Part shown: one piece after another, positions 10,650-20,268 of the stretch | Layout of the letters: every line of letters begins with the position of its first letter | Position numbering within the stretch: the stretch's first letter is position 1 | Source of the DNA: Triticum aestivum | Taxonomy: Eukaryota > Streptophyta > Magnoliopsida > Poales > Poaceae | Reading direction: 5' to 3' | Assembly (NCBI RefSeq): GCF_018294505.1 | Contig: NC_057809.1 | Location: 133,150,979 to 133,214,978 of the forward strand | Length of the DNA: 64,000 nucleotides | Translations under genes and position numbers: made by a program | The notes under the pieces: generated by a model | What the model was told of the DNA's origin: nothing | The model's database searches: none | What the model saw: the letters and a program-made list of their open reading frames with translations, nothing else

Positions 10650-11696
10650 ATGGAGATTGCCCACCGGAACCGGGAGCCCTTCAGCGTCATGTCCGGCCGG
10701 AAGCGCCCGCGCCCGCTGGAGAACCTTCGCCAGCGGTTCCAGTCAGAGGTCGCCGCGGTCCGTCGCCTCCTCGCCGAGGCGGCCACCGTGCTTCCCGCCT
10801 CGTCCCCGTCGGCTCCCCGCGTGCGCGTCCGTCAAGCCGAGGAGCCTCCAGCCAAGAAGAGGAAGGCGTCCCCTCCCGTTCCGGTGAAGAAGATGACGCT
10901 CAAGGAGAGGAACCAACTCTACGGGGACCTCGCGAAGCTAGCCAAGCTGTCTGAATCCCATGTACTCCCTGCTCATATCCTGGAGCTGCTGAAGAAGCAC
11001 AGCCGCCGCGGCATCTGCAACGATTACATCGAGATCGAGATGCACGCCGTCCAAGACGCGGCCCTTGTGGAGATGCAGAAGCAGCTGGACAAGTTCGTTC
11101 GCGAAAGCAAGAATCCGTCGACGCGTCATCAGCACAAACAGATGATGGCCCAAGACCAAGAGGAGGACGAAGACGTGGACATCGTCGGCGGCGTCTCCCC
11201 TTTGCCGGTCAGGCCGACACCAGTTCAGCTCGTCGAAGAGGACGAGGAGTACGTGGACATCTGCAGCTCGTCGAAGAATCTTGGCGGAGATGCAACCATC
11301 AGCGGCAGCAGCGGTTCGGATTCTGATTCTTCTCGCCAGAGCGTCGACAGTCCAGCTCCGGCACAGCGCGCCGCCAACACCACGCCTCCAACACGCGACC
11401 TGATCGCCCGTGCCAACGAGATTTTGGAAAGGCGGCGAAAAGAGGAGACGTCCCGGGCGAGGGAGAAGGCCCGTCAGGAGCTGCTCCAGATGGAGAGGAC
11501 GGCAATGCCGAAGGACACCCTGGACGAGGACGTGAAGGCCCTTGGCATTGATCAGCACAACACGGCCCGGCCGGACAACTTGTTGCGACGGATGGGACTC
11601 TTCCTCAAGCTTGACGACCACGACCTGAAGCAGCAGCAGCACCACCAGCACCAAAGCTGCCAAGAAGATTTAGAGGAAGGGGAGATTCGGCTGTGA
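10650..11696 (+). CDS. NET-domain protein related to plant BET/GTE factors, no bromodomain
   Basis: One uninterrupted exon encodes 348 residues. A basic nuclear-localisation-like stretch (PPAKKRKASPP, about residues 66-76) precedes a NET (extra-terminal) domain at about 81-152: MTLKERNQLYGDLAKL, then LPAHILELLKKHS, then an acidic IEIEM segment and a helix. Acidic and Ser-rich linkers follow. A charged helix at about 260-300 (EILERRRKEE, then ARQELLQMERT) resembles the C-terminal helix of plant GTE proteins. The protein ends in a QH-rich run and EEGEIRL. NET domains bind short peptides of chromatin regulators. The bromodomain that normally precedes NET in GTE proteins is absent, so acetyl-lysine reading is not expected. 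MSGRK at codon 14 (10689) is an alternative start. GC-rich codon use is typical of grass genes. Role unknown; a nuclear adaptor is an inference. Confidence 0.75.
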   Translation: MEIAHRNREPFSVMSGRKRPRPLENLRQRFQSEVAAVRRLLAEAATVLPASSPSAPRVRVRQAEEPPAKKRKASPPVPVKKMTLKERNQLYGDLAKLAKLSESHVLPAHILELLKKHSRRGICNDYIEIEMHAVQDAALVEMQKQLDKFVRESKNPSTRHQHKQMMAQDQEEDEDVDIVGGVSPLPVRPTPVQLVEEDEEYVDICSSSKNLGGDATISGSSGSDSDSSRQSVDSPAPAQRAANTTPPTRDLIARANEILERRRKEETSRAREKARQELLQMERTAMPKDTLDEDVKALGIDQHNTARPDNLLRRMGLFLKLDDHDLKQQQHHQHQSCQEDLEEGEIRL

Positions 11697-13268
11697 TCAT
11701 CGTTTTCCTTTTTTGTGATCGTCGTAGCTTGTAATACTGTAGTTCTCTTGTGCTGCTGAACATGATTGAAAATGTATGAAAATACTGGATCGATTAGTTC
11801 GAGTCTCAGCTCAGATAGTGATTTTCTTTTGTGTGTACACATGTTTGTGGTGTGACGACGGCAGCTGACTGATTTGGTTGCCATCTTGTCTACTAGCAAC
11901 ATGCTGACACTTGATGTTGTTCTTGAGGCCTCAGACAAGGCGTGTAGCAGAAAAAGAAGGGACATTTTGGTCCGTGCGTGTAGTATTATCGTTTTATCAA
12001 TTAGCCTTGAAAGTTTTGGCGGCTGCGGGGCTCAACCGGCGGCGAAAGGGACGCGCTCCTGGGGCAGCCTCTGGAGACCACCGGCGTAGCTGAGAGCCGA
12101 CGCGTGTGGAGGAGATCAGGTACACCACCTGTTCGATGAACTGCCGTAATGATGCGGTGTGATTATTTGCTCCATCATATGCTATCGTGGCTTTGGGACT
12201 TTATTTATAAGCCGGGCATAATGCCTTTCGTCTAGAAGTATAGTATGACCTGCCGATCGGTATTTTTGTTGTTGGATTTGGCGCAGGGACAAGCCACCTT
12301 CAAGGGATGAACTGGAAACGGTAGAGAACAAGTTTGACGGCATTCCTCTTAAATTCTGTCAAGTTGATAATGGGCATATCAGCTTCCTCTCCTTTGATAA
12401 AGTTACACTTCCTACTTTTCCCTGATACATAGCCGCAGGAATGGTTTTTAGCTTTCGCCTGTTCTGTCCTGTAAAGCTCCCACTGGCTGCATCAGGATGT
12501 CTGCTTCTGTGCCGCTTCTCAGGGCCGAGAAAGTCGCCAGGTTGATCTTTAGGTTCTCCAGTTGTGTGTGGAATCGTGTCCACTCTTTGCTGTTTGCTTA
12601 CTGCTGTCTGCTGAATACTGATGATGCTGTTTCGGGTGGTGCAACAGGAAAATTTGGGTTTTCCAACTACGATGAATGCCACACTTTTCGGGCTGAGAAA
12701 GTTGCCAGGTTGATCTTCAGGTTCTTCAATTGGAATGCTCATGAGCAGCGAGCGTGTCAGGAAGCGAAACCATGATGTTTTTCCTTTGGTAACGAGGAGT
12801 GCACCATTTCCCGAGGCTCCCTAACACAGTAGATGGCCTTTAACTTCTAGCTGGAACTTGCAACCTATAGAGATGTTCTATATTTCGAAAGGAAGGCGTA
12901 TCCGATTTGCAGTCCAGAAAACATGTTGTGTTCGAGCAAGAGATCATCGAACCACTGTCATTCGGCCAGGCTAGCTCATGTTTGATTAGTATTGTATAAC
13001 CAGCAGTCTGTCACTGAGGTGATTTGCATATGCGTACAAATAATGATATCATGATAAACAGACGTGGCCTGTCTGTAATTTTATTTTTTGCAGGTGAGCC
13101 TACCTGTAATGTTACTTCAGCTAGCGGACGCCGCATCTCCACTGATACAAAAAAGCACCACTTCCCGAGGTCCTGCCATGCTAGGAAGCTCGAGTGCCTG
13201 AGCTATCGATCTTGGTCTAAACTTCTATGATGCTCTTTTATTAGCCTGAAAAACCAAGTAAACTACTA
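11697..13268. other. 3' flank of the NET gene, no further gene recognised
   Basis: The probable 3' UTR begins after the TGA at 11694-11696. A 38-39 bp direct repeat (12522-12559 and 12690-12729) is present. On the minus strand it falls in a 127-codon open frame (12359-12742) that reads two EP(E/K)DQPG(N/D)FL(S/G)P motifs. That frame matches no family I recognise. Confidence 0.35.
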
Positions 13269-13308
13269 CTCCGTCCGTACGCTCTTATATACTATGGCAT
13301 GGAGGGAG
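13269..13308. mobile_element. Internally deleted Stowaway MITE
   Basis: CTCCGTCCG and GGAGGGAG end a 40-bp unit flanked by TA on both sides (13267-13268 and 13309-13310), the Stowaway target duplication. Almost the whole interior is missing. Confidence 0.7.
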
Positions 13309-13612
13309 TACTTTAATTTCGATTGTCAGTTGAAAGAAAATGTTTTATACGTACCATTTAGCATGCATAAGCTGATAATTATCCTTCTGTTTTGGAGAGC
13401 CTGGCCGGGCATTATAATTTGCCATTAGCCTTGTCTGATTTCACCTTGAACAGGTTAAATAGACAAGCAAATCAAGGAGCTACAGCTAACCCAGAATGAG
13501 CTTTATGATATTATTTTTTGCGGGACACAATTTTTGTTCTTTATGGTGTACAAATTCATGATGGTGTGCTACTAAGGTTTTATCGATTTTAGACTGAGTT
13601 TTCTATATACAA

Positions 13613-13715
13613 CTCCCTCCGTTCCAAATTACTCGTCGCAGAAATGGATGTATCTAGAACTAAAATACATCTAGATACATCCATACCTACGACAAGTAAT
13701 TCGGAACGGAGGGAG
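13613..13715. mobile_element. Stowaway MITE
   Basis: A 103-bp hairpin starts CTCCCTCCGTTCCAAATTACTCGTCG and ends CGACAAGTAATTCGGAACGGAGGGAG. It has the central ATGTATCTAG/CTAGATACAT pairing typical of Triticeae Stowaways. It is followed by TA; the left flank is mutated. Confidence 0.9.
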
Positions 13716-14477
13716 TAGTTAGTAGTATTAGTAAACCAAAGATTATTATTCAAATATTCAAGTAATTTTTTAACATGTGTACAGGGCACCATTAGATTCC
13801 AGGGATATTTTCAAAATCCATGCAAAAAAACGAGAGGAAGAGTTTTTCTCCAACTCCACATCGTAGATGCACACAACCACTGCCACATGAATTTTATTTC
13901 TTATATCTCCCGACACAATTGTCACTAAGGGGAAGTAATTAAATGATTGTTGGAATTTAGTCACTGCAAATGCATCATAAGTGATAACATGATTGGTTCT
14001 AGTGCATCAAATGTATTTGAAGGTCGAGACTGGGGTTTTCCACTATCAACACTGATACGTATATATGGTACATATGACAATTTTAATATATGACCTTTGC
14101 CTCCTCGAACAAATATATATTCATATCTGTTCACGTACTTTTCTTTTTAAATTTATAGCGTTTTCCATAAAGCAAGGTACGTTTCTCCCTTTTTTGTCCG
14201 TTCATTCGTATTATATTTTCTAGATTTTTCTATCTTAGGAGTTCATGCTGCCATTGTTCATGAAATATCAAGTCATTGTAATATTTTGATTTATGTTCCT
14301 TTGTTCATGAGACTAGAAATCACAACTTTGAGGCTCATAACCTCGTCAAATTTGCTTGTAATCTGAATGTAGGTAGGCACGTATGGCTAGGTAACCCCTA
14401 TGACCCAGCACGTGTGCCTATGAACATCCTTGAATAATAAAGTGGCGAGGTTTCTTCTAAAAAAACAGTGGGGATCA
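13716..14477. other. Intergenic, no gene seen
   Basis: AT-rich sequence with no supported open frame, conserved motif or repeat boundary up to the transposon end at 14478. Confidence 0.4.
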
Positions 14478-14867
14478 AGAGGTAATATCATCGATAGTCA
14501 TAAAACTTGCGCTTGATGTTCAATTTGATGCTAGAACTTTAAAAATACGGAATTGTAATCACATAACTGACTCAATCGTGCACATATGTCACAAAGTACC
14601 TTTGCGGGTGTATCCGTGTATAGGCCCCACCTGTCAGTCACTCAGCAGATGCATTTTTGCATGAAACCCCCTTGTATTCTTTTATTTGCAAAAAAGTAGA
14701 CCACTATACTGCAATAATTAATGCCTAAAATGGGCGCGCAAGGTCTCAAACAAGCTACACGCTCTAGCAACATTACTGAGACTAGCCACTCCAACCATCA
14801 AGTTTGGATCTCTGATCTGGATAACAACATTATACGTACAGGACAAGAAAGCACGCGCTATTTTAAA

Positions 14868-15087
14868 GATATTTGCAAAACATAAGTACAAATTTGTTTT
14901 TCAAATATTTGTGAGTTAAAAATATTTTACATACATACGATGATTAGTAGATATTATTTTTGAATATAAATTGTTTATTCTGAAAAACTGTATTTTAATA
15001 AACATAAGACAAAAATATTTAAGATATTTGTAAAACTTAAGTCATAAATTCATGTTCAAATATACGTGTTTTGAAAATATTATACAT
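14868..15087. repeat. ~155-bp AT-rich tandem array running into an assembly gap
   Basis: GATATTTG(C/T)AAAAC units start at 14868 and 15023, matching the pair at 1251 and 1404. The second unit again runs into Ns. Confidence 0.65.
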
Positions 15088-15399
15088 NNNNNNNNNNNNN
15101 NNNNNNNNNNNNNNNNNNNNNNNNNNNNNNNNNNNNNNNNNNNNNNNNNNNNNNNNNNNNNNNNNNNNNNNNNNNNNNNNNNNNNNNNNNNNNNNNNNNN
15201 NNNNNNNNNNNNNNNNNNNNNNNNNNNNNNNNNNNNNNNNNNNNNNNNNNNNNNNNNNNNNNNNNNNNNNNNNNNNNNNNNNNNNNNNNNNNNNNNNNNN
15301 NNNNNNNNNNNNNNNNNNNNNNNNNNNNNNNNNNNNNNNNNNNNNNNNNNNNNNNNNNNNNNNNNNNNNNNNNNNNNNNNNNNNNNNNNNNNNNNNNNN
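15088..15399. other. Assembly gap (N)
   Basis: A run of 312 Ns, at the same point of the transposon as the gap at 1482-1766. Confidence 1.
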
Positions 15400-15771
15400 T
15401 TGAAATTAGGTTACTCATGTGTATGTACAATTTCTATAACACACAAATATTTAAAGATTATTTTTATTACTGAAATTATAATTTACAAACTATCTACAAA
15501 TTTCTAAAATATTGAACAGGTGCAAAATGGGCTGCATGAGCGCCTTTGTCCTATTAAATTCATATCCTTCGCTTAAAAAAAGGAAATTTAAATTCATATC
15601 TCGCTAGTCATCAATTATCGACATATACAGGTGCATGTTGTAGTGGCCAGGGTTTCTTTTGTGCTAGCCTCTGGTCGTGAGTTGGAGACTTAGCTACACT
15701 TATTTATGTTAATTTCCATTCTATAATAACATGTGGGACACGTACCAGTACATATAGACTTTTTATCCTTA

Positions 15772-16966
15772 GAGCAATTCTAGCAGACCCCGCAAAAATA
15801 CGACCCGCAAAACGCATTTGCGGGTTCACGAAAATTGCTTTTGCGGGTCAAAAACATACGCGTCCGAGCAAAACCCGTATCTAAACCTGTATAATTTGAA
15901 AAACTTCTTTCGCGGGAGAAATTGCATAAACACAGTTCATCACATACTACATTGTTCATCGCATACTATATAGTTCATCACATTACAAGCATACATATTA
16001 CGTTAAGCTAGTACTAGGGGGTCGGATCTAAATGGCGGCGAGGTCGCGGCAACTGGACGACGCCGTGGAGGAGTTGGACGCTCACTCCTCCTCGCCGGAG
16101 CTGCAGAGATCGACGACTTCTCCGCCTGCTTCGCGCGGATGCGGCGCACTACTCGACCTTCTCCTTGGCGGCGAGGTTGGCGGCAACCGCCTGCCGCCAC
16201 TCAAGGGCTTCGAGCTCCTCGGCGTGGCGGCGGCGCTCCTCCTCCTCGCGCACGCTCCGCTCGGTGATGGCGGCGGCGAACTCCGTGACGTAGTCCTCGG
16301 GCCCGACGACCCCACGGCGGCCGAGCGGAGCAGGCTCCTCGGGCTCCTCCTTCACCGGCATGAAGGGGAACGGCGCCGGCGGCTCCGGCTCTTCCTCCTC
16401 GTCCGACCACTCCCTCTTCACGGGGAGGAAGCCCGCGGCGAAGGAGGAGGAGGATCCAGCGTACGAAGAATGCGCGGAGGAGAACGACGCGCGCCGGCGG
16501 TCGTACTCCACCGTCTCGCGGCGGTCGAAGCTCGCTGACGGCGAAAGCCCGCGGTTGGTCCACTTCCGCGCGCCGCGCTTCCTTGCGCCGTCGGACCAGA
16601 CGCGCCGCTCGCGCTCCGTGTCCCTCTCACGGACAGATCGACTGCCGGAGCTGCGTCCGGAGCTCCACATTTGCCCCCCACATGGCGGCTGGAGGCGGGG
16701 CGAAGGGTCGTCGGTGGCGAGAAATTGGGACAGGAGAAAGGGGGATAGGCTGGCTCGCGGCGGCGGGGGATAGGGTTTGGACCCGCAAAAGGGTTGCGGA
16801 ACCGAACTTATAGTGCTCGGGGCGTGCGGTTTGCGGGCTATGGTAAAAGTTTTTACGGGTCGGGCGAGTATGCGGGCTCTGCTCTGGCCGCAAAATTGGC
16901 CCGAGCCCGCATACTCGCCGGAATTTTTGCGGGCCGGGTGTTTTGCGGGGTCTGCTAGAATTGCTC
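15772..16966. mobile_element. PIF/Harbinger-type element, non-autonomous, 1195 bp
   Basis: Perfect 26-bp terminal inverted repeats start GAGCAATTCTAGCAGACCCC (15772-15797) and mirror 16941-16966. A TTA target duplication flanks them (15769-15771 and 16967-16969). The TTA target and GAGCA-type ends are PIF/Harbinger features. The unoccupied site is preserved at 2036-2050 in copy 1 of the host transposon, with a single TTA at 2043-2045. There is no DDE transposase, but a minus-strand ORF is present. Confidence 0.9.
16149..16670 (-). CDS. Arg-rich/acidic ORF carried by the Harbinger element
   Basis: The ORF has 173 codons from ATG at 16670; the frame is open further upstream, but that part lies in the element's flank. 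The N-terminal half is Arg/Ser-rich (RSVRERDTERERRVW). It is followed by two related short motifs, FLPVKREWSDEEEEPEPP and FMPVKEEPEEPAPLGRR, then a charged helix (EEEERRRHAEELEALEWRQA). The first lysine motif resembles a SUMO site (VKRE), the second likewise (VKEE). I do not recognise a family. It is not the Harbinger transposase, and it lacks a clear Myb/SANT signature, so it may be captured host sequence. The opposite strand is open too because of high GC, so expression needs proof. Confidence 0.4.
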   Translation of the reverse strand: MWSSGRSSGSRSVRERDTERERRVWSDGARKRGARKWTNRGLSPSASFDRRETVEYDRRRASFSSAHSSYAGSSSSFAAGFLPVKREWSDEEEEPEPPAPFPFMPVKEEPEEPAPLGRRGVVGPEDYVTEFAAAITERSVREEEERRRHAEELEALEWRQAVAANLAAKEKVE

Positions 16967-17268
16967 TTAGCGGGCATCTGAATGCGACTGGTGTAGTGGC
17001 TAGACTTGCTAGTGTGGTAATCCCGGGTAGTGCGTTCCAGACCTTGTGCGCCCAATTTTTTGTGGTAAGTTTCACCGGACAGTGTTTAACTTTCCTGCAA
17101 ATAAAAAGAATATGAAGTGATTTTATGCAAAAATACATCACGGCGATCGACCTTTCCCATGGATAAAAAAAATGCAAGGGTGAAACTCTTGGTCAAGCAC
17201 CTCCAGTCAATGACAGGTGGGGCCATACACACCAATACGCCAGCATACGTATTATGTGACCGTATGTG

Positions 17269-18976
17269 TGTTGGAAATATGCCCTAGAGGCAATAATAAA
17301 ATGATTATTATATTTCCTTGTTCATGATAATTGTCTATTATTCATGCTATAATTGTATTATCCGAAAATCGTAATACATGTGTGAATACATAGACCACAA
17401 TGTGTCCCTAGTGAGTCTCTAGTTGACTAGCTCGTTGATCAACAGATAGTCATGGTTTCCTGGCTATGGACATGGTGATGTCATTAATAACGGGATCACA
17501 TTATTAGAAGAATGATGTGATGGATAAGACCCAAACCTAAGCATAGCACAAAGATCGTGTAGTTCGTTTGCTGTAGCTTTTCTGAATGTCAAGTATCATT
17601 TCCTTAGACCATGAGAATTGTGCAACTCCCGGATACCATAGGAGTGCCTTGGGTATGCCAAACGTCACAACATAACTGGGAGACTATAAAGGTACATTAC
17701 AGGTATCTCCGAAAGTGTCTGTTGGGTTGGCACGAATCGAGATTGGGATTTGTCACTCCGTATGACAGAGAGGTATCTCTGGGCCCACTCGGTAATGCAT
17801 CATCATAATGAGCTCAATGTGATCAAGTGGTTGATCACGGGATCATGCATTACGGTACGAGTAAAGTGACTTGCCGGTAACGAGACTGAACAAGGTATTG
17901 GGATACGGACGATCGAGTCTCGGGCAAGTAACGTACCGATTGACAAAGGGAATTGAATACGGGATTGATTAAGTCCTCGACATTGTGGTTCATCCGATGA
18001 GATCATCGAGGAGCATGTGGGAGCCAACATGGGTATCCAGATCCCGCTGTTGGTTATTGGCCGGAGAGCCGTCTCGGTCATGTCTACGTGTCTCCCGAAC
18101 CCATAGGGTCTACACACTTAAGGTTCGGTGACGCTAGGGTTATAGAGATATGAGTATGCAGTAATCCGAAAGTTGTTCGGAGTCCCGGATGAGATCCTGG
18201 ACGTCACTAGGAGTTCCGGAATGGTCCGGAGGTGAAGAATTATATATAGGAAGTGTAGTTTCGGCTATCGGGAAAGATTCGGGGTCACCGGTATTGTAAC
18301 GAGACCACCAGATGGGTCCCGAGGGTCCACCGGGTGGGGCCACCCATCCCGGAGGGCCCCATGGGCTGAAGTGGGGAGGGGAACCAGCCCATAGTGGGCT
18401 GGTGCGCCCCCCTTGGGCCCACATGCGCCTAGGGTTGGAAACCCTAGGGTGGGGGGCGCCTCCACTTGCCTTGGGGGGCACTCCACCCCCCTTGGCCGCC
18501 CCCCCCCCCAAGGAGATCCCATCTCCTAGGGCTGGCGCCCCCTCAGGGGGGCTATATAAAGGGGAGAGGGAGGGCAGCCGCACCTGAAGTCCTGGCGCCT
18601 CCCTCTCCCCTGCTACACCTCTCCCTCTCGCAGAAGCTCGGCGAAGCCCTGCTACGATCACTGTTGCATCCACCAACACGCCGTCGTGCTGCTGGATCTT
18701 CATCAACCTCTCCTTCCCCCTTGCTGGATCAAGAAGGAGGAGACGTCATCCGCTCCGTACGTGTGTTGAACGCGGAGGTGTCGTCCGTTTGGCACTTGGT
18801 CATCGGTGATTTGGATCACGGCGAGTACGACTCCATCATCCCCGTTCTCTTGAACGCTTCCGCTCGCGATCTACAAGGGTATGTAGATGCACTCTTCTCT
18901 CGTTGCTAGTTGACTCCATAGATTGATCTTGGTGAAACGTAGGAAATTTTTTTGTTTTCTGCTACCATCCCCAACA
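17269..18976 (+). repeat. 5' LTR of the outer Angela element
   Basis: 1708 bp, from TGTTGGAAATATGCC to CATCCCCAACA. A TATA box TATATAAA lies at 18553-18560, followed by a CT-rich leader. Next to the LTR, TGGCATCATGAG from 18979 is a degenerate match to the initiator-Met tRNA primer-binding site (TGGTATCAGAGC). Confidence 0.95.
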
Positions 18977-20268
18977 GTGGCATCATGAGTTAGATCTATT
19001 CGTAGTTACTATACACGAGTAGAACACAAAGTAGTTGTGGGCGTCGATATTGTCAATTTGCTTGCCCTTACTAGTCTTATCTTGATTCGGCGGCATCGTG
19101 GGATGAAGCGGCCCGGACCAACCTTACACGTATGCTTACGTGAGACCGGTTCCACCGACTGACATGCACTAGTTGCATAAGGTGGATGGCGGGTGTCTGT
19201 CTCTCCCACTTTAGTCGGATCGGATTCGATGAACAGGGTCCTTATGAAGGGTAAATAGAAATTGGCAATTCATGTTGTGGTTTTGGCGTAGGTAAGAAAC
19301 GTTCTTGCTAGAAACCTATAGCAGCCACGTAAAAACTTGCAACAACAATTAGAGGACGTCTAACTTGTTTTTGCAGCAAGTGTTTTGTGATGTGATATGG
19401 CCAAAGATTGTGATGAATGATGAATGATATATGTGATGTATGAGATTGATCATGTTCTTGTAATAGGAATCACGACTTGCATGTCGATGGGTATGACAAC
19501 CGGCAGGAGCCATAGGAGTTGTCTTTATTTATTTATGACCTGCGTGTCAATATAAACGTCATGTAATTACTTTACTTTATTGCTAAAGCGTTAGCCATAG
19601 TAGTAGAAGTAATAGATGACGAGACAACTTCAAGAAGACACGATGATGGAGATCATGATGATGGAGATCATGGTGTCATGCCGGTGACAACGATGATCAT
19701 GGAGCCCCGAAGATGGAGATCAAAGGAGCAAATGATATTGGCCATATCATGTCACTATTTGATTGCATGTGATGTTTATCATGTTTTACATCTTATTTGC
19801 TTAGAACGACGGTAGCTTAAATAAGATGATCCCTCGTAATAATCTCAAGAAAGTGTTCCCCCTAACTGTGCACTGTTGCGAAGGTTCGTTGTTTCGAAGC
19901 ACCACGTGATGATCGGGTGTGATAGATTCTAACATTCGAATACAACAGGTGTAAGACAGATTTACACACGCAATACACTTAGGTTGACTTGACGAGCCTA
20001 GCATGTACAGACATGGCCTCGGAACACAGAAGACCGAAAGGTCGAGCATGAGTCATATAGAAGATACGATCAACATGAAGATGTTCACCGATGTTGACTA
20101 GTCCGTCTCACATGATGATCGGACACGACCTAGTTAACTCGGATCATGTTATACTTAGATGACTGGAGGGATGTCTATCTAAGTGGGAGTTCATTGAATA
20201 ATTTGATTAGATGAACTCAATTATCATGAACTTAGTCTAAAATATTTACAATATGTCTTGTAGATCAA
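18977..20268 (+). other. Untranslated leader of the outer Angela element
   Basis: A non-coding stretch between the LTR and gag. It includes short direct repeats of GATGATGGAGATCAT near 19643-19672. It is colinear with 24134-25430 of the inner element. Confidence 0.8.

Noticed and set aside
10938..11663. 241-codon minus-strand ORF
   Set aside because: It is the shadow of the NET-domain gene, with hydrophobic Val/Leu-rich composition produced by the opposite strand.
16032..16538. Plus-strand ORF of 168 codons in the Harbinger element
   Set aside because: It is antisense to the better-composed minus-strand ORF, and Leu/Arg-rich as expected from the shadow of a GC-rich frame.
18140..18706. Open frames inside Angela LTRs (also 23257-23951, 30131-30825, 33748-34543)
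   Set aside because: They recur at equivalent places in all LTRs because of GC-rich LTR sequence, and match no Copia protein.
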